From positions 84,057-148,056 of the forward strand of contig CAYTLW010000003.1 in the NCBI GenBank assembly GCA_964438735.1: DNA of 64,000 bases. Reading direction: 5' to 3'. Source of the DNA: CAYTLW01 sp964438735. GTDB taxonomy: Bacteria > Myxococcota_A > UBA9042. The translations under genes were made by a program, and so were the position numbers. Shown here in pieces: positions 50,034 through 59,258 of the stretch (its first letter is position 1; each line of letters begins with the position of its first letter). Under the pieces are notes generated by a model. That model saw only the letters and a program-made list of their open reading frames with translations, was not told the origin of the DNA and searched no databases.

Positions 50034-51722
50034 CTAGAATCGATACTGGAACTCGACCTTGACCAGCTGTTCGACGTTGGGGTTGTCGCTCTCTGGGTTT
50101 TCGACCCGTCGCATCTTGTAGATCGCCGAGGCCATGCCGATGTTTCGCTGCACGTAGACGTGGGCGGCGAATCGGAGCTGGTCTTCATTCAACTGCCGAC
50201 GCAGGTCGGAGTCTTTGAGCTTGCTCTTGTTGATCACGGTCGGCTTGCCGCCGATCTTGACGTCCGCGATGTCCGCTGTGAATACGCCGTAATCTGCGGC
50301 GAGCAGCAGCCGCTTTTTCCACACCAGGTAGCCGGCGCTGAGATTCCAGGCCCAGGGAGCGTAGTCGAACTCCACGTCCTCCGAATTGTGGCGCGTTTTG
50401 GCGTGTGACCACTTCATATAGCCCTCTGCGATGGCCACGAAGCGGCCCGTTCGCACGATGGCTTCGACGTGAGCGGCCGGGAATCGTTCACTGGCGCGTT
50501 GATCGTATTTGCCGCCCAGGATGAAAGCGACGGTGGACGGGACCGGTACATAGAGCCGCGCCGCATCCCACTGGCTGAAGGTGCCCAACACATTCAACTG
50601 CATCAGGCCGCCGACCGACCAGGCGTAGTTGGTGTTGTCGTAGGTGAAGTAGCGACCGCCTACATTGCCCGTGAATCGACCAGCGCCACCGGCGGCATAC
50701 GCCCGATAGGCCAGCAGACCACTGACCACCGGACCGGAGGCCTCGATCGCCGCGCCGTTGCCGCCCTGGAAAGCTGAGGTCATGTAGTAGGCGGGCTCGT
50801 CCAGCAGCGACTTGCCGGCTCCCGAAACCGCAGCCAGTGACAGACCGCCTCCGCCGCTGTTCACGTTGAGCATATGCCCGCCGCCCAGTGGCAATTGGAA
50901 CATGGCGAAGGTCAGCCGCGGCGTCTTCTCCCAACGCGTGCTGATCAAGTAGAACGAGTTGTCGATCATCGGGATGGGCCCAAACGAGCGCAACTGCAGG
51001 CGCTCCACGCGCGTGTCCATTTTCGGCGCGGTCGGCCGGTAATTCTTGATGTTGTACAGGTGGGCAACCTCGGCCACGATCGAGAATCGCATCCCGGGAT
51101 TGCCTCGGCAGACGTTGACCGAGGGGTCGAATCGGCAGCCAAAATCCGCGCAATCCGTGCGCCCATCCTTGTCGTTGTCGATGCCATCGGCGCAGAGCAC
51201 GTTGTTGCGCTCACCGTCCTTGTCGCCGCCCTTGCCGATCAGATCTTCGATGGTCTGCCCTTCGCCCAACTCCGGCACATCTTCCATGCCCTGGGCCGCG
51301 GCGCCGGCTGCATCACCGCCTACCGGGGGGCCCTTCCAGGATCCCTTGCACACGGTGACAGCGGGGCCTTCGCAGTTGGCGTCGTCACAGTCCACGTTGC
51401 CATCGCCGTCATTGTCGACCCAGTCGCTGCATTTCTCGTTGGTGTTTTCAGGGCCCTGACCCGGCTTGCAATTGGGCGCTGCCTTGCAGTCGTCATCCGC
51501 GCAGTCGATGACGCCATCTTTGTCATTGTCGAGCCGATCGTTGCAGTTCTGCTCGGTGGGGTAGGTGGCGGGCAGCACTGGCGCCGGCGCCGCCTCTGCC
51601 TCCTTGTCGACGGCCTCCGGCGCCGCGGTCGGCGAGCCCCCGTCTGCCGGTGGCTGCTGCCCCGAGGCTGCGGTCGCGATGAATGCGGTCGCCATTACGG
51701 CCGCCAGCAGCATCCCTCTCAT
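50034..51722 (-). CDS. Outer-membrane porin with N-terminal DNDxDG modules
   Basis: 562 residues; the ATG follows GGAGGGACC. A signal peptide (MLLAAVMATAFIATAASGQQ) leads to an Ala/Glu-rich linker and three Cys/Asp-rich modules (CNDRLDNDKDGVIDCADDDC, CSDWVDNDGDGNVDCDDANC, CADGIDNDKDGRTDCADFGC), the type thought to bind Ca2+ or other metals. From about residue 215 there are repeated strands of a barrel (FSIVAEVAHLYN, RYFTYDNTNYAWSVGGLMQL, AHVEAIVRTGRFVAIAEGYM) ending in VKVEFQYRF. The architecture resembles phosphate-selective porin (OprO/OprP)-type channels fused to a metal-binding plug. It is the last gene of a three-gene reverse-strand operon. Confidence 0.78.
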   Translation of the reverse strand: MRGMLLAAVMATAFIATAASGQQPPADGGSPTAAPEAVDKEAEAAPAPVLPATYPTEQNCNDRLDNDKDGVIDCADDDCKAAPNCKPGQGPENTNEKCSDWVDNDGDGNVDCDDANCEGPAVTVCKGSWKGPPVGGDAAGAAAQGMEDVPELGEGQTIEDLIGKGGDKDGERNNVLCADGIDNDKDGRTDCADFGCRFDPSVNVCRGNPGMRFSIVAEVAHLYNIKNYRPTAPKMDTRVERLQLRSFGPIPMIDNSFYLISTRWEKTPRLTFAMFQLPLGGGHMLNVNSGGGGLSLAAVSGAGKSLLDEPAYYMTSAFQGGNGAAIEASGPVVSGLLAYRAYAAGGAGRFTGNVGGRYFTYDNTNYAWSVGGLMQLNVLGTFSQWDAARLYVPVPSTVAFILGGKYDQRASERFPAAHVEAIVRTGRFVAIAEGYMKWSHAKTRHNSEDVEFDYAPWAWNLSAGYLVWKKRLLLAADYGVFTADIADVKIGGKPTVINKSKLKDSDLRRQLNEDQLRFAAHVYVQRNIGMASAIYKMRRVENPESDNPNVEQLVKVEFQYRF

Positions 51723-51778
51723 GGTCCCTCCAAGACGCCGGACCGCGATGAGGCGGCCGGTTCCGGGTTCGCGGCAGT

Positions 51779-53365
51779 TCACTTCACGGTGTAGAGATTG
51801 CCGCACACCTTGGGCTTGTCCTTGCACACAGTCACGCCGGGCGAAAGCGAGCAGTCGTAGTCGGCGCAGTCGATGAATCCGTCTTTGTCGTTGTCCAGAC
51901 CGTCGCTGCAGAGCTTGTTGCGCGCGACCAGGTTCATGCCGAAGCTCTCCTGGCATGCCAGCGCGGCGCCCTTGTTGTCGGTCTCGTCGTAGCGGCAGTC
52001 CTCGTCGAAGCAGTCCCGGTACGCGGGCCGGCAGGAGCGATCTTCGCAGTCGGCATAGCCGTTGCCGTCGTTATCTATGCCGTCCTTGCACTTGTCGAAC
52101 GTGTTCTCCTTGAGCGCCAGGCACTTGTCTCGGGCGGCGGTCTCGGCATCAACGCTGGTGCAGGAGTTGTCGTTGCAATCCACGTATCCGTTGCCGTCGT
52201 TGTCGATGCCGTCGGTGCACTTGGCCAGGGTGTTCTCCGCCTTGGCGATGCAGAAATCGAAGGCGTCGGTGTCCGCCTCCAAGCCCGTGCAGGAGTTGTC
52301 GTTGCAGTCGGTGTAGCCGTTGTTGTCGTTGTCGATGCCATCGCTGCACTCCGCCAGCGAGGTCTCGGCCAGCCCGAGGCAGAGCTTCTGCACCTCTTCG
52401 GGTGCCTTGCTGCCGCTGCAGGAGAAGTCGTTGCAGTCGGTGTAGCCGTTGCTGTCGTTGTCCTTGCCGTCACTGCAAGCCGCGATGGTGTCTTCCTTGT
52501 TGGCGGCGCACATCTTCACGGTGGCTTCGGGGGCGTTGTTGCCGCTGCAGGAGAAGTCACCGCAGTCGGTATGGCCGTTGCCGTCGTTGTCGACGCCGTC
52601 GGAGCAGGTCTCGACGGTGTCCTCAGGTCCGCTTACTGCGGTCTTCTGGCAGATCGTGGTGGCGCCGCAGTTCTTGTCGTCGCAGTCCACGTAGCCGTCA
52701 CCATCGTTGTCCTTGCCATCGGAGCAGGTATCCTCGGCGTCTTCACGACAGGCAGGCGAGTTCTGGCAATCGCTATCGGCGCAGTCGGTCTTGCCACCGT
52801 TGTCGTTGTCGACCCCATCGCCGCAACAGACGTCATCCGCCCTGGCCGCGCCGTTGCTGTCCACCTTGCAGAAGAGCTCGCTCACGCAGACGGTGATGAA
52901 GCCCGCCTTGCAAGTGAAGTCCTCACAATCCTTGAAGCCGTTGGAGTCGTTGTCGATGCCATCAGAGCAGCGGATGTTCGACGCTTCGAACAGGCAACAC
53001 GTCTCCTGGATGTCCTGACATTTCGGATCGGCGCAATCGAACTTGCCATCGTCATCGTTGTCGATGTGGTCGTGGCAGATGTCGGCCTTGTTCTCCGGTT
53101 CCCAGAAGGGCACCTGCGGCACGTGTTCACCGCAATGCACCGAGGTGAACGTGCAATCGGGGTCCTCGCAGTCGATGAGCCCATCCTGGTCGTTGTCCAG
53201 GCCATCATCGCAGAAGACATCGTTGTTTTCGTAGCTGGACAGTCCGGAGGGGCTGGCCTCGAACTCGCAGCTACCCACAAGCCAGACGAGCGCGCAGACC
53301 CCCAGCGCGGGCGACGCAAGCAGGCGAACGAAGGCCGAGGCGGACCGGCTGCTGTGCTCGGACAT
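51779..53365 (-). CDS. Lipoprotein of tandem Cys/Asp-rich metal-binding-type modules
   Basis: 528 residues. The leader ALGVCALVWLVGSCEFEA has a lipobox (VGSC, Cys near 30). The rest is 11 tandem modules of the consensus CxDGxDNDxDGxxDCxDxxC, spaced 22-60 residues (for example CSDGIDNDSNGFKDCEDFTC), with a few degenerate copies. The DNDxDG core resembles an EF-hand or thrombospondin type 3 calcium loop and the Cys pairs would form disulfides; related modules are known as MopE-like putative metal-binding motifs. A surface-exposed rod or metal buffer is likely. It sits between a nuclease-like gene and a porin carrying three similar modules. Confidence 0.8.
   Translation of the reverse strand: MSEHSSRSASAFVRLLASPALGVCALVWLVGSCEFEASPSGLSSYENNDVFCDDGLDNDQDGLIDCEDPDCTFTSVHCGEHVPQVPFWEPENKADICHDHIDNDDDGKFDCADPKCQDIQETCCLFEASNIRCSDGIDNDSNGFKDCEDFTCKAGFITVCVSELFCKVDSNGAARADDVCCGDGVDNDNGGKTDCADSDCQNSPACREDAEDTCSDGKDNDGDGYVDCDDKNCGATTICQKTAVSGPEDTVETCSDGVDNDGNGHTDCGDFSCSGNNAPEATVKMCAANKEDTIAACSDGKDNDSNGYTDCNDFSCSGSKAPEEVQKLCLGLAETSLAECSDGIDNDNNGYTDCNDNSCTGLEADTDAFDFCIAKAENTLAKCTDGIDNDGNGYVDCNDNSCTSVDAETAARDKCLALKENTFDKCKDGIDNDGNGYADCEDRSCRPAYRDCFDEDCRYDETDNKGAALACQESFGMNLVARNKLCSDGLDNDKDGFIDCADYDCSLSPGVTVCKDKPKVCGNLYTVK
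51851..53222 (-). repeat. Eleven-module Cys/Asp repeat region
   Basis: The coding sequence of the metal-module lipoprotein contains 11 copies of a 20-residue DNDxDG unit. The central copies (about 52050-52600) are most alike at DNA level, with period near 120-140 bases, pointing to recent duplication; the outer copies are more divergent. Confidence 0.7.
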
Positions 53366-53415
53366 GACCGCATCCCCCCGACGTCGGACGACGTCTATGC
53401 CGTGCTCCGACCCAC

Positions 53416-54411
53416 TCAGTGTAGGCATGGCGCCGCGTTGGCGCCGAAGCGTCGACGATAATCGGCATAGGTCATGCAGGACCCGCGACGGAGCTTGCCC
53501 AGCCGGCCATCGACCCGCATCGGCGCGAGCACCTTTTCGAATTCCGGTGCGTGTTTGTCCGAGGTCCAATAGACCTCGCCGACCTCGGCGAAGCGGCGCA
53601 CGATCTTCACCAACGCCTCTGCGTCGTATTCAGCGACAAATCCAGCCAGGTTGTCGTCCTTCTTGAGCGCCTCAGCAGCGGTCAGAATCTTCTCCGGCTC
53701 CGTCACTTCCTGGCGGCAAACCACGGTGCACTCGGGATAGACGCGCCGGTGCAGCCACTTCTGTGAGTGGCCATCAACGATGGACACCAGACGGTTGTAG
53801 GCGCTGCCCTTCTCCTTCGCATAGGGCTCGTCGAAGGAGTGCAGTGACGTGAGCACGAACTCCGGGATGCCCCGGGACCACATGCCAACCTTCTCGGCGA
53901 TCGCCAGACGCTGAGCTTCAATCAATTTCGGCTTGGCCGGTCCACGCACGCTCATGGCGTGAGCCAGACCCTTGCGAACCTGGTCGTAGGCCAGATCCGG
54001 GCACCACCACAACATGCGTCCATAGCCGTCCCGCTTGAGGTCGGACGTGCAGTGCCAGGCCTTGGTGCAGTTGCGACGATAGCGCATGCGGCCCTCATCC
54101 CAGCAGAGTCCGCGACGAGCGTTCAACGTGGCCTTCTTCGCGTTGACCCAGAGCTCCCGGAAGCTCTTGGCCCCCCACTGGTGCACATTGCCGTAGCTTT
54201 CCAGGGTATTGAAGCCTGCCAGGCGCGCACCGTTGCCGGCGAAGCGCCCTTCCAGGACGCGGAAGCTGTCCCCGTCCATGAAGTAGACCTTCGTGGGCAC
54301 GCCGTTCAAGAAGACCTTGGATTCGGGGCGGGCGTGGGCTGGAAGGGCCATAGTCAGCACCAGCACGGCAGCCAGGGTTCCAGTCATCAGCGCCAGAATC
54401 CGCGTCGCCAT
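53416..54411 (-). CDS. Exported SNase-like (thermonuclease-type) protein
   Basis: 331 residues. A signal peptide (ILALMTGTLAAVLVLTMALP, cleavage near AHA, residue 27) precedes a staphylococcal-nuclease-like domain: MDGDSFRV (Asp46, Asp48), ARLAGFNTLE (Arg63, Asn68, Glu71) and DGYGRMLWWC (Arg132). The residue equal to the calcium ligand Asp40 is Asn68, so activity may be reduced or altered. Extra Cys residues (six or more) and a 150-residue C-terminal extension set it apart from classical nucleases. The ATG has GAGGAGGG 5-6 bases upstream and a consensus-like promoter at 54441-54469. It is the first gene of the operon with the metal-module lipoprotein and the porin. Confidence 0.78.
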   Translation of the reverse strand: MATRILALMTGTLAAVLVLTMALPAHARPESKVFLNGVPTKVYFMDGDSFRVLEGRFAGNGARLAGFNTLESYGNVHQWGAKSFRELWVNAKKATLNARRGLCWDEGRMRYRRNCTKAWHCTSDLKRDGYGRMLWWCPDLAYDQVRKGLAHAMSVRGPAKPKLIEAQRLAIAEKVGMWSRGIPEFVLTSLHSFDEPYAKEKGSAYNRLVSIVDGHSQKWLHRRVYPECTVVCRQEVTEPEKILTAAEALKKDDNLAGFVAEYDAEALVKIVRRFAEVGEVYWTSDKHAPEFEKVLAPMRVDGRLGKLRRGSCMTYADYRRRFGANAAPCLH

Positions 54412-54440
54412 ATGCCCTCCTCAGAGCAACCAACCGTGGC

Positions 54441-54469
54441 ATCAAACGGCAACGGCTCGGTCGTGTCAA
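54441..54469 (-). promoter_or_regulatory. Sigma-70-type promoter of nuclease/porin operon
   Basis: On the reverse strand a perfect TTGACA (54464-54469), a 17-base spacer and TTTGAT (54441-54446, 4/6) lie just upstream of the SNase-like gene. The expected start of transcription is near 54434, a leader of about 23 bases before the ATG at 54411. Confidence 0.65.
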
Positions 54470-54485
54470 CCAGCCCAAAAACGCC

Positions 54486-54665
54486 GACGCCCCCCCCCGA
54501 TTGGTGCGGCGCCGGGGGTTGGGCACGACGTCAAGCACGGCCCAGACACATGGGGGGGGGCGGGCCCGCCCACNNNNNNNNNNGTGGTTAAATCGCACCG
54601 GGGGGGGGGGTGGCAACCCCCCAAACACCCGCCCCCGCCGGCCGTCTTGGGGGGGGGCGCCGGGT
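54486..54665. other. Low-complexity scaffold junction with N gap
   Basis: Ten N at 54574-54583 mark a scaffold gap. Around them are unusual homopolymers: C runs near 54490, G runs of 9-10 near 54552 and 54601, C runs near 54616, G run near 54650. Such runs occur nowhere else in the window and have no coding signal, so sequence quality here is doubtful and order or orientation across the gap is not certain. Confidence 0.85.
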
Positions 54666-54691
54666 GTTCGACAGTCGGTCTCGAAGGACCC

Positions 54692-55267
54692 TTACTCTTC
54701 TGGTGCGGCGTCCCGTCCAACCATGATCGCAAAGTTGGGTTCGCGGTATTCATTTCGACCGCACGTAGCCATCACCATCTTGATGATTTGGAATGGCACC
54801 GTCCGGTCCGCTTGTATGATGACTTTTCGATTGTTCCTCGCCTTCTTATCAGCCGAGCGGGACTGCAGCTTCCAGGCGCGCTTGAGCACGTCTGCCAGCG
54901 GCTTGATGTCCCAGGACGGGAACTTGACCTCGTTGACGTCGGCCAGGCTGATGATCATCTCGTTCTCGAACAGCAACGCACCGGGCTGATTTCCCTGACC
55001 CTTGGTCAGCGCGATCATGGGCGCACGCTCGAGCTCCACCGATGCCGCCGCCTTGGGCATGGCGACGTTCGGGTTGATCAGCATGAGCTCACCAGAAGCG
55101 TTGAACTGCTGGATGAGGAAGACCACCAGGATGATGAACATGTCGATCATCGGCACGACATTGAGCGACGCGTAGATGGAGCCGTGGCCACCCTCGGTGA
55201 CCATCTTCTTCACGCTCGCGAGCGCAATGCCGGTGCCTGCCCTGGAGCCCGGATGGTGGACAGCCAT
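54692..55267 (-). CDS. ExbD/TolR-family biopolymer transport protein (second of pair)
   Basis: 191 residues. One N-terminal membrane span (LNVVPMIDMFIILVVFLI) carries Asp42, equal to the proton-conducting Asp of ExbD (Asp25) and TolR. The periplasmic part ends in the family's IQADRTVPFQIIKMVMATC region and REPNFAIMVG. It works with the TolQ/ExbB-like protein of the same operon to couple proton flow to mechanical work in the envelope. The N-terminal 34 residues are longer than in classical TolR. GAGGTAG lies 6 bases before the ATG. Order TolQ-ExbD-ExbD matches aglR-aglQ-aglS of M. xanthus. Confidence 0.88.
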   Translation of the reverse strand: MAVHHPGSRAGTGIALASVKKMVTEGGHGSIYASLNVVPMIDMFIILVVFLIQQFNASGELMLINPNVAMPKAAASVELERAPMIALTKGQGNQPGALLFENEMIISLADVNEVKFPSWDIKPLADVLKRAWKLQSRSADKKARNNRKVIIQADRTVPFQIIKMVMATCGRNEYREPNFAIMVGRDAAPEE

Positions 55268-55313
55268 GGATTCTACCTCGATCAGCCGCCTCGACGGCGG
55301 CCGCTAACGTCGC

Positions 55314-55919
55314 CTATTCGAAGGACGTAAAGCCTTCGGCACGCAGCAGGTTGATGTCACCAACGCTCGGACTCTTCAGGCAGCTTTTGCCCGCTTCGTC
55401 CTCACAGGAGTGCAGCACCGTGTCCAGAGCGCCGATCAGATGGAGATAGGGCACCTTATCGTGTGCCGCCACCATCACCTTGATCTTGTCGCCCAGCTTG
55501 CCCTCCTTCATGAAGAGAGAGAGCTTCTCGGTGAGCTTGGCTTTGTCGTAGCGCTTGAAGTTCTCGTAGCTGCCGGTGCAGCCCTCGGGTCCTTCTTTGC
55601 CGCGGCAGAGCCTGTACTCGCCGGTCGTCTGGATCCGAGCCGGGACGGCCAGATCGGGATTCTCGGCGTGGAACAGGTTGACCAGGTAGGCGGTCGGTGT
55701 GATCGCCAGGTTGATCTTCGGCTTCTTCTTCTCGTCAGGGTTCTTCGGCGGTGACTTGCTGGCCTTGGGCAACGCCTGGTCGACGTCGATTCGGGACAGG
55801 CTGGTCCACGCGGCGGAGATGACGAGGAAGCAGATCAGACAGATGAGCAGGTCGATGAATGGCACGACGTTCAGCGTGGCATCAGCGACTCCGCCCTTAC
55901 CAGATGCAGCTCCACCCAT
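55314..55919 (-). CDS. ExbD/TolR-family biopolymer transport protein (first of pair)
   Basis: 201 residues. The single membrane span (LNVVPFIDLLICLICFLVIS) has Asp23, the expected proton-carrying residue. The periplasmic region (PKINLAITPTAYLVNLF, KIKVMVAAHDKVPYLHLIGA) includes four Cys residues, two pairs that could form disulfides (CRGKEGPEGC and CEDEAGKSC), which classical ExbD lacks. AGGAGG lies 7 bases before the ATG. It lies between the TolQ-like gene (114 bases upstream) and the second ExbD (46 bases downstream). Confidence 0.88.
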   Translation of the reverse strand: MGGAASGKGGVADATLNVVPFIDLLICLICFLVISAAWTSLSRIDVDQALPKASKSPPKNPDEKKKPKINLAITPTAYLVNLFHAENPDLAVPARIQTTGEYRLCRGKEGPEGCTGSYENFKRYDKAKLTEKLSLFMKEGKLGDKIKVMVAAHDKVPYLHLIGALDTVLHSCEDEAGKSCLKSPSVGDINLLRAEGFTSFE

Positions 55920-56033
55920 GGTGTACCTCCTGGCGACCTGCCGACCACAGGGGCCGGCGCGTCACGCCGAGAGCGACGTGGGGCACGGGGAGCGGGTCGG
56001 CCCTACAGAGGAACCAACCCGCGCGACCCGGAC

Positions 56034-56696
56034 CTACGCCGCGTCCTCCTTGATATCGCCCATCTTGTTGCGATTGGCGACGATCAAGTTGAGAACCCGC
56101 ACGGTGCCCTCATTGATGTCCGACTCGATCTCGATGGCCTTCGACGACAGAACGGCGAACGCCAGAATGCCGATGATGCCGGTGGCGAGACCGAACGCGG
56201 TGCAGTTCATGGCCTCGGAGATACCGGCGGACAGCATGGTCGAGCGCTGCGACGGATCCACGTCCGGACGGGAGATCGCGCCAAACGTCGCGATCAGACC
56301 GGTGATGGTTCCGAGCAGGCCGGCCAGCGTGGCCACGTTGCCGAGCAGGTTCAGATAATCGACGCGCTTCTTGATCTGCGGCAGCTCCCGCAGATAGGCC
56401 TCGTCCATCGCTGCCTGAACTTCCTCGTCGGAGCGCTTCACCTTGAGCACGCCCGAGTGGACGATGCGAGCCAGCGGGTACTGGTAGGTGGAGCAGACCT
56501 TCAGGACGCGATTGAGATCGCCCTTGAGGATCGGCACCTGGAGGAGCTTGATGAACTCCTCTTTCTTCACGCTCGAACGGATGTACAGCACGAAGATGCG
56601 CTCGAACATGATGGCGAGGATGAAGATGAGGAGTATGAGAATGGGCCACATGCCCCATCCGCCCTCTTCGAAGAACTCAGCGATCGTGTGAAACAT
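56034..56696 (-). CDS. MotA/TolQ/ExbB proton channel protein
   Basis: 220 residues with three membrane spans (about 16-38, 118-142 and 160-182), as in ExbB/TolQ: WPILILLIFILAIMFERIFV, LLGNVATLAGLLGTITGLIA and GLATGIIGILAFAVLSS. The cytoplasmic loop and the conserved second-span Thr/Gly pattern are intact. It forms the pentameric proton channel around an ExbD/TolR dimer. Being followed by two ExbD genes, it could work with either or a mixed dimer, as the AglR-AglQ-AglS gliding motor does. A possible promoter lies at 56875-56904. Confidence 0.9.
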   Translation of the reverse strand: MFHTIAEFFEEGGWGMWPILILLIFILAIMFERIFVLYIRSSVKKEEFIKLLQVPILKGDLNRVLKVCSTYQYPLARIVHSGVLKVKRSDEEVQAAMDEAYLRELPQIKKRVDYLNLLGNVATLAGLLGTITGLIATFGAISRPDVDPSQRSTMLSAGISEAMNCTAFGLATGIIGILAFAVLSSKAIEIESDINEGTVRVLNLIVANRNKMGDIKEDAA

Positions 56697-57233
56697 CCTT
56701 CTCTACTCCCTTGCAGCCGGTCCAGGGTTGGCTGGTGGAAGAGGTCGCTCCGAGCTGCCGCTTCCGTATTGACTGTTGAACATCGCGCTCGGCGGCGCCT
56801 GACTGGTCCCTTGGCTACGTCCGGCACTCCGTATGTCGCTACTCGACTTGCCGGTGCATGCCACGGGTGGGGCACTTTTAGCACCGGGAATCGGGAAGGG
56901 TCAAGTCGCGGCGAGGTGCCAACTGGCCGACTTGTGACCACAGCCCCGAGGTGCCCGCGGGGCGGGTCGATCGCTGACGTTCAGCCATCGGCAAAATAGC
57001 CTTGTTTTCAAGATGCTACACGAGACTCCCGGGGCGGCGTGTGCGCCCCGCATGCCGGCCGGAAAATTCGGCCAACGGGCCAGAGTTTGGCACCCGGCTG
57101 TCGGCTTCGGCGGGTATGTTCGGTGTCGGATTGTGAAGGGGGTCTGCACAAGGGCCGGCCGGGCGCGATTGCCAGCCGGCGGTGGACATGTCACCAAGGA
57201 GTCCGGTGAGCCTGCCGCAATCGAGGTCGAGAC
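56697..57233. other. Divergent intergenic region
   Basis: 537 bases between the TolQ/ExbD operon (reverse) and a TPR-like gene (forward). Apart from the possible promoter at 56875-56904 and a GAGG site at 57223-57226, nothing was recognised; no tRNA-like fold, small gene with a good start, or terminator was found. Confidence 0.55.
56875..56904 (-). promoter_or_regulatory. Possible promoter of TolQ/ExbD operon
   Basis: On the reverse strand TTGACC (56899-56904, 5/6), an 18-base spacer and TAAAAG (56875-56880, 4/6) lie about 180 bases upstream of the TolQ-like start, which would give a leader of about 172 bases. Confidence 0.4.
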
Positions 57234-57905
57234 ATGCGAAGAAGTGATAGCGAGGCGATCGAGATCGCGCTGGAGACGGATCCTGAAGACGCCCTCGCCC
57301 TGGTGCAGCAGAAGATCGAGGAGGGGGAATCCGACCCGGAGTGGCTGGCCTACAGGGCCGAAGCGCTCGAAGCGGTCGGCAGGCGGCGGGAAGCGATCAA
57401 CGCCTGGACAGCCTACCTGGAGCGCGATCCGGCCTGGCCCGGCACCTATTGTCGCCGCGCTGAGCTGCTCGCCGACGGTGGCAGCCTGGACGCCGCTCGG
57501 GCAGAACTGCTCATGGCCGGCGAATTATTTGAAGACGAGCCTCGCCTGCTGCGGGTTCATGCGCTCCTGGATGAGCTCGAGGGCGCGTGGGAGGACGCCG
57601 ATCGCAAGTACGGCGCGGTGGCGGAGATAGACTGCACCCTGCCGGCGCCCCCGCGATTCGATCGGCGGGAGGCGGCCCAGGTCTTGGCGGTAGCGGCCGG
57701 CCACGCGATCGTGCTGGCGGAGTTGCCGGCGCGAGCCGGTGATGCGGGGTGGCTACGGGCACTCGACGTGGGCGTCGACGGCGAGATCAAGGTCTACCTG
57801 CGCAACCTGGAACGGGAGATGGAGTCGGAGGCAACGGCAGAGGATCTGGCTGATCTGTTCGAGATCGCCCGCTTGCAGGCGGGTGCGGGTGGACCGGAGT
57901 CATAG
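57234..57905 (+). CDS. TPR-like cytoplasmic protein of unknown function
   Basis: 223 residues; GAGG lies 7 bases before the ATG. Two to three TPR-like helical pairs occupy residues 10-120 (WLAYRAEALEAVGRRREAIN, TYCRRAELLADGGSLDAARA). The C-terminal half (FDRREAAQVLAVAAGHAIVL and DLADLFEIARLQAG) is helical and acidic; a distant likeness to small putative metallopeptidases was considered but HExxH is missing. No signal peptide or membrane span is present. It is convergent with the thiolase gene, 28 bases apart. Confidence 0.6.
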   Translation: MRRSDSEAIEIALETDPEDALALVQQKIEEGESDPEWLAYRAEALEAVGRRREAINAWTAYLERDPAWPGTYCRRAELLADGGSLDAARAELLMAGELFEDEPRLLRVHALLDELEGAWEDADRKYGAVAEIDCTLPAPPRFDRREAAQVLAVAAGHAIVLAELPARAGDAGWLRALDVGVDGEIKVYLRNLEREMESEATAEDLADLFEIARLQAGAGGPES

Positions 57906-57933
57906 GGCACGCTCGCGGGCGCGCGTACAAGAT

Positions 57934-59130
<1,197 letters not shown>

Positions 59131-59258
59131 GATTTCTCCTGTCGCCCGGTCGTGGCTGGCTGGTGGGCGGGCCGGGTGGGCGGGAATGCCAGGGCTCAGC
59201 GACGCTGTTTGACTCCCAGGATCCGGCAGCGCACGATGAGCGGGTCCGCGATGGTCGA

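Noticed and set aside
51851..53222. CRISPR-like array
   Set aside because: Repeats are in-frame protein modules of varying length with coding conservation, not direct repeats with unique spacers.
54540..54610. G-quadruplex or regulatory G tracts
   Set aside because: They flank an N gap and are more likely assembly artefacts.
57234..57905. Small zinc metallopeptidase
   Set aside because: No HExxH motif in the relevant region; only a vague resemblance of the helical C-terminal half.
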